From NCBI GenBank assembly GCA_002367815.1, contig DFDG01000067.1, positions 1-18,600 on the forward strand: DNA of 18,600 nt. The letters are read 5' to 3'. A program made the translations under genes and the position numbers. Of this stretch, positions 15,474 through 18,600 are shown in pieces (within the stretch, counting starts at the first letter, position 1; the number at the start of each line of letters is the position of its first letter). The notes under the pieces are model-generated. The model did not search any database. It had not been told where the DNA came from and saw only the letters and a list, made by a program, of their open reading frames with translations. Source of the stretch: Opitutaceae bacterium UBA3033. GTDB lineage: Bacteria; Verrucomicrobiota; Verrucomicrobiia; Opitutales; Opitutaceae.

Positions 15474-16310
15474 ATGGTTGCCTCTACTTCTACCTCCTCA
15501 CCCCACCACCGGCTCACCCCTGATGAAGTCGCCCGCTATCGCGTCGAGGGCTACCACATTTTTCGTGAACCGGTCCTACCGCAGGCTAAATTTAATGGCC
15601 TGAAAAACTGTTTTGAGCATATCCTCGATAATCTCGAAGCCGATGTGCGCCCCGAATCAATGGACGTGCCGCATTTCCAGCATCCTGAACTCTTCGAATG
15701 GCTCTTCGCTGATGAGATTTTGGATATTGTTGAACCCATCACCGGTCCTGACATTGCGCTGTTTTCCAGCCATTTTATCTGCAAGCCCAAAGGCAACGGT
15801 CAACGCGTGCCATGGCATGAGGATTCACACTACTGGAAGACGATGATCTCACCCATGGAAGTCGTGACAGTGTGGATCGCCATCGACCCTTCCAGCACCG
15901 TCAACGGGTGCATGAACATTATCCCGCGCACGCATACCAGCGGCAAACAAGGATTCTCTGATTACGATGACCTGAAACCAGGCGAAGCCGTTTTCAATGA
16001 TGAGATCAAAGCCGCACAGCGAGATCCCAGTCGGGCCATTGCGATTGAATTGGAGCCCAACCAATGCAGCTTGCACGACGGCCGTATTATCCATGGCAGT
16101 GCGCCCAATACCAGCAACATCCGGCGTTGCGGCTACACCATGCGCTACATCAGCAGCAATGTGTTGTTGAATCGGGACATGGTGGGTTCCTACCACAATA
16201 TCTACCTCGCGCGAGGCAAGGATCTCGCCGGCAACACTTACGGCGATCCGACCAAATCTTACGCCGAGATGGCCCGCTTCCGTGCCAAGCATGGCAAGAA
16301 CGGACATTGA
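15474..16310 (+). CDS. Phytanoyl-CoA dioxygenase (PhyH) family protein, AraC-linked
   Basis: A 278-residue Fe(II)/2-oxoglutarate dioxygenase of the PhyH family. The iron-binding H115-x-D117 is in VPWHEDSHYW (112-121), and the distal histidine is most likely H207 in IIHGSAPNTSNIRRCGYTMR, with R218 as the 2-oxoglutarate anchor. GCMNIIPRTH (145-154) is the usual PhyH strand. It differs strongly from the dioxygenase at 1116, so the two are not a recent duplication. Together with the divergent AraC regulator this resembles the PhyH-AraC pairs common in PVC bacteria; the hydroxylated substrate is unknown. There is no Shine-Dalgarno sequence, and the likely -10 box lies so close to the ATG that a leaderless transcript is possible. 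A strong terminator follows 35 bp after the stop. Confidence 0.92.
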   Translation: MVASTSTSSPHHRLTPDEVARYRVEGYHIFREPVLPQAKFNGLKNCFEHILDNLEADVRPESMDVPHFQHPELFEWLFADEILDIVEPITGPDIALFSSHFICKPKGNGQRVPWHEDSHYWKTMISPMEVVTVWIAIDPSSTVNGCMNIIPRTHTSGKQGFSDYDDLKPGEAVFNDEIKAAQRDPSRAIAIELEPNQCSLHDGRIIHGSAPNTSNIRRCGYTMRYISSNVLLNRDMVGSYHNIYLARGKDLAGNTYGDPTKSYAEMARFRAKHGKNGH

Positions 16311-16345
16311 AGAGAATTAAGCCGTCGGCCATAGAATTGAATTCG

Positions 16346-16389
16346 GCCAACAAAAAACTCGCATCATCCGATGCGGGTTTTTTGTTGGC
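16346..16389. terminator. Strong bidirectional rho-independent terminator
   Basis: A 20-bp stem closes on an ATCC loop. The outer arm is GCCAACAAAAAAC pairing with GTTTTTTGTTGGC and the inner arm is CGCATC pairing with GATGCG, with one T-G wobble. The A-run in the 5' arm and T-run in the 3' arm make it work in both directions. It sits between the PhyH stop on the + strand and the end of the broken PEP-CTERM gene on the - strand. Confidence 0.88.
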
Positions 16390-16920
16390 TAAAATTGTTT
16401 AGGTAATCCGGCGACCGCAGCCACTTGCTGGCGGCGTTGACGCACCCGCTTGATTACGAGGCCACCGACAAACCCTCCGGCAAAGAGCACTGCTATTGTG
16501 CTGGCTTCAGGCACCGGGGTTAAAGTTAAGGCACCATTGGCTGCGACTGAAGAGTCACCTAAGAATGCATAGCTTGATCCCTTGGCCGAACCGCCACTGG
16601 TAAGATCATTAAAGGCCGTCACTGCACCACTATTAGTAAATCCACTGCCGTTCGCATAAGGGAGGACCAGATTGCCCAGCAAGGAAATATCCCCCTGCAT
16701 CAGTGGCTGCATTGCCCACAACCGAAAATCCATAAGTCGCGGCAGCACTCAATGTTCCCATGGCGGTGAGATCAAATGAGGCATCATAATAAAATCCGCC
16801 GGGACCTGATGTCTAAGAGCTGAACACATCAATCGTGATGGTGCCCGATCCGACCGCATTCATCGAAAAAACAAATCGGAAGGTTAAAGTGTCGATCGGC
16901 TTGCGACAGGGAACAGCAGC
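16389..16920 (-). pseudogene. Broken PEP-CTERM sorting-domain protein gene
   Basis: The C-terminal part (16389-16748 frame) ends with a textbook exosortase signal: VPEAST, a hydrophobic helix (IAVLFAGGFVGGLVI) and the basic tail KRVRQRR. Such proteins are exported and processed at the PEP motif. The upstream part lies in another frame: reading from 16920 gives PIDTLTFRFVFSMNAVG and TITIDVFSS, then an in-frame TAG (16813-16815), then TSGPGGFYYDASFDLTAMG through NAATDAGG. Dropping one G from the five-G run (16691-16695 as C on the + strand) joins this smoothly to DISLLGNLVLPY and the C-terminal part. One stop plus one frameshift, and no start codon found, indicate decay. A sequencing error could explain the frameshift but not easily both lesions. 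The 5' limit given is approximate. Confidence 0.7.
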
Positions 16921-17069
16921 TCCTCTAAGGTTGGCCTCAGTTCATCCATCAGTTCCTTCGGCATCCGGCTGGGATCTACAATCGCACAGGCCACATAGTC
17001 AGGATTTGCATGGTTACAACACCGTCCAGCCAGTTGACCAAGGTCAAGCAAGAGGAAGGGTATCGTTAA
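16884..17069 (-). pseudogene. Unidentified reading-frame remnant
   Basis: Immediately after the aldolase stop, an open frame encodes a peptide that looks protein-like: LLLDLGQLAGRC, NHANPDYVACAIVDPSRM, then the acidic helix PKELMDELRPTLEELLF. It has no start of its own; the frame's only ATG (17180) is inside the aldolase gene and the residues from there are not sensible. Its end overlaps the first codons of the broken PEP-CTERM frame. I do not recognise the family. It may be the tail of a gene lost by deletion, or a chance frame. Confidence 0.3.
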
Positions 17070-18001
17070 ACAAACAGTTCCGGTAATTCTGCGCGGGCGA
17101 TACGACCCACTTCGAACGCGGTTGCGGCATCGACAAACTGATAAGGCCAACGCAGACGCGCAGACATCCCCGGTAACCATCCACCGGCACTGGCCATCAT
17201 CTTGTCGATCGCAGTCCCCGACACGCCTTTCTCCTGTTTAAGTCGCCCGGCATGCGCCATCCAGAAGCGCACTATCTTATCTTCAAGGGCCAAGGCACTC
17301 TCAGGATCTTTGAAAATCTGTTCATACCAACGTTGTGCGCCGATGGGCGAGAGACAGGCTACATTGGAATAACAGCCGCGAGCGCCCTGCCGACAACCCG
17401 ACGCCATCCGATGTCCCGCAACAAACACTGAGATCTTTTCCAACACCGGCTTCATCTCGGCATACCAAGCGGCATCATCGCCCAACACTTTGATGCCGAC
17501 AATCTCCGGCACCGCCGAAACCACCTGAAGCAACTGTGCCGAATTGAGCAAAGGTTTCGCGTGGGGCGGATTGTAGAGAATCAAGGGAATACCATTCGCC
17601 TCTTTTGCGACGCGACCGAGAAAGGAGATCGCCTCGTCCACGCCCACGGGCAACCAATCGGGCAAGATCACTTGCATGCCCGATGGGCGCAGCACTCGCG
17701 CGCGGTGGATCAGTCCAAGGGTGCCCTGTGGACTGGTGTGACTCGCCCCGATTTGAAACGGCATCCCCGCTTTCGAGCAAACCTCGGCCAGGATGCCGTT
17801 GATCCGATCAAACTCCTCCTCACTCTGGGTCCAGAATTCACCGGCGCTACCGTTCGAATATATCCCGGCGACACCAGCTGCGATCAAGTGATGCAGTTCC
17901 TGTTCCAATAGTTCAAAATTGATCGAATCATCATCACGCAGCGGAAGCAACAAAGTGCCCCAGACTCCTTTCAAGGTTTCTCGGGTCAGTGGTTTCATCA
18001 A
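17066..18001 (-). CDS. Dihydrodipicolinate synthase/N-acetylneuraminate lyase family protein
   Basis: A 311-residue (beta/alpha)8 class I aldolase-type enzyme that should form a Schiff base with a 2-oxo acid. The lysine is K171 in VGIKVLGD, the assisting tyrosine is Y143 in LILYNPP, and the N-terminal KGVWGTLLLPLRDDDSINFE (11-30) is typical. The motif that reads GTTGE in DapA is GSAGE (51-55), so the Thr-Thr proton relay is not conserved. The substrate-side loop reads AGHRMASGCRQGARGCYSNVACLSP in two parts (195-219), a pattern of uncharacterised family members rather than of true DapA. A role in sugar-acid or 4-hydroxyproline-type catabolism is more likely than lysine synthesis, but no neighbour confirms it. 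ATG 17998 is an equally good start. It lies 28 bp after the HxHP protein on the same strand. Confidence 0.85.
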   Translation of the reverse strand: MMKPLTRETLKGVWGTLLLPLRDDDSINFELLEQELHHLIAAGVAGIYSNGSAGEFWTQSEEEFDRINGILAEVCSKAGMPFQIGASHTSPQGTLGLIHRARVLRPSGMQVILPDWLPVGVDEAISFLGRVAKEANGIPLILYNPPHAKPLLNSAQLLQVVSAVPEIVGIKVLGDDAAWYAEMKPVLEKISVFVAGHRMASGCRQGARGCYSNVACLSPIGAQRWYEQIFKDPESALALEDKIVRFWMAHAGRLKQEKGVSGTAIDKMMASAGGWLPGMSARLRWPYQFVDAATAFEVGRIARAELPELFV

Positions 18002-18029
18002 TAGATTAAGTGAATGGTTTCGATGGCTA

Positions 18030-18600
18030 TCACGGCATTACCTCAAACCTAAACGGGGCAAACAATTCGGTGCCATCCAGATTGATCTGGGCCCAGGTCA
18101 CATACCGTCCTGCCGTGGGTATTGTGATCCGGAAAGTGAGTTTCGGATTCACTGCATCCGGTGGCTCGGTGAGATCGACTTCCTGAGGATGCAAATGGGC
18201 AAATCCCGTGCGCGCTTCGTCAAATGCCACGACATGGGCATAGGCACCCATGACCGGTCGCAACGCCACCGCGCCCCCATCGAGGCGAGTGATTGATAAA
18301 GTAATTTGCGCCTCCTTTCCGGCGCGGACAATTCCTTCCTTTGGCTGCATTTCAAACCGGCAGTCCTCCACCGTCTTGACCCAAGACAATTGATGCGCCT
18401 CCGCAATCACTTCGGAAGCGGGTTCAGCACCCATCACATCCAAAGCCGTATTCGAGTATAGTCCCAATCCGGTGGCGGCTGGAGTAAAGTCTGCAAAGAA
18501 ACGGTATTCACCTCCATAACGTGGGGTGAACCGAAAGCTCCATCTGCCCGGTTCACGCCCTGGCTTCGGGTGCACATGGTGATAATCCGTCAATTGAGGA
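18030..18600 (-). CDS. HLHP-motif beta-sandwich protein, 5' end outside window
   Basis: The frame is open to the right edge, so only the C-terminal 189 residues or so are present. The first in-frame start-like codon is a TTG at 18593, preceded by more open frame. Two similar halves are visible. The first has DYHHVHPKPGREPGRWSFRF followed by GEYRFFADFTPAATG; the second has GAYAHVVAFDEARTGFAHLHP followed by GRYVTWAQINLDG. This matches a family of secreted proteins, known to me mainly from Actinobacteria, with paired Y/F-x-H-x-HP motifs and YtkA-like beta-sandwich domains. The clustered histidines suggest metal binding, perhaps copper, but no function is established. A signal peptide or anchor would be expected in the missing N-terminus. 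It may be cotranscribed with the aldolase-family gene downstream. Confidence 0.7.
   Translation of the reverse strand, partial: PQLTDYHHVHPKPGREPGRWSFRFTPRYGGEYRFFADFTPAATGLGLYSNTALDVMGAEPASEVIAEAHQLSWVKTVEDCRFEMQPKEGIVRAGKEAQITLSITRLDGGAVALRPVMGAYAHVVAFDEARTGFAHLHPQEVDLTEPPDAVNPKLTFRITIPTAGRYVTWAQINLDGTELFAPFRFEVMP

Noticed and set aside
16389..16748. Intact 119-residue PEP-CTERM protein
   Set aside because: The first part of that frame has no signal peptide, and matching protein sequence continues upstream in another frame, so this is the tail of a broken gene.
16813..16815. TAG read through as an extra amino acid
   Set aside because: There is a frameshift downstream as well and no recoding machinery in view; decay is simpler.
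1..18600. CRISPR arrays, tRNA or rRNA genes, transposases, phage or toxin-antitoxin genes
   Set aside because: No regularly spaced repeats, cloverleaf-like sequence or related proteins were seen on either strand.

Overview
The window looks like chromosomal DNA from a Gram-negative member of the PVC group, most likely Verrucomicrobiota. This rests on the gene mix: a PEP-CTERM sorting tail, two phytanoyl-CoA-dioxygenase-like proteins, a DUF2961 protein, a lysS-LolC/E-LolD block and a lipid-A-type Gfo/Idh/MocA oxidoreductase. The assignment is inference; there is no rRNA or tRNA gene here to anchor it. Few start codons have a clear Shine-Dalgarno sequence, so several starts were chosen from family N-termini or from overlaps with the upstream gene.

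Layout. 1-981 (-): Gfo/Idh/MocA oxidoreductase running off the left edge, divergent from a PhyH-type dioxygenase (1116-1901, +). 2051-5526 (-): lysyl-tRNA synthetase, LolC/E-type permease and LolD ATPase. 5678-6838 (+): dicarboxylate/amino-acid:cation symporter family protein with altered binding-site residues. 6835-8906 (-): DUF2961 (GH172-like) protein and a five-bladed-propeller glycosidase joined by a 4-bp ATGA overlap. 9000-10685 (+): lipB and lipA, the lipoate pathway. 10716-12259 (-): DUF1990 protein and YndJ-like membrane protein, also joined by an ATGA overlap. 12363-14539 (+): exported PhoD-like phosphatase followed closely by AMP nucleosidase. 14556-15401 (-): AraC-family regulator, divergent from a second PhyH protein (15474-16310, +) across a short AT-rich region. 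16346-16389: strong bidirectional terminator. 16389-about 17066: decayed DNA containing a broken PEP-CTERM gene and an unidentified reading-frame remnant. 17066-18001 (-): dihydrodipicolinate-synthase-family aldolase/lyase. 18030-18600 (-): a protein with HxHP motifs, cut by the right edge.

How the genes fit together. Most of the window is housekeeping (lysS, lipoprotein export, lipoate synthesis) interleaved with small accessory modules. The accessory modules worth attention are the DUF2961/propeller glycosidase pair (likely cytoplasmic turnover of furanoside-type sugars), the DUF1990/YndJ membrane pair of unknown function, the PhoD-AMP nucleosidase pair (possible nucleotide scavenging) and the AraC/PhyH divergon, whose promoter may yield a leaderless message. 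I found no CRISPR array, transposase, phage gene or RNA gene. Nothing here is clearly a new defence or mobile system.
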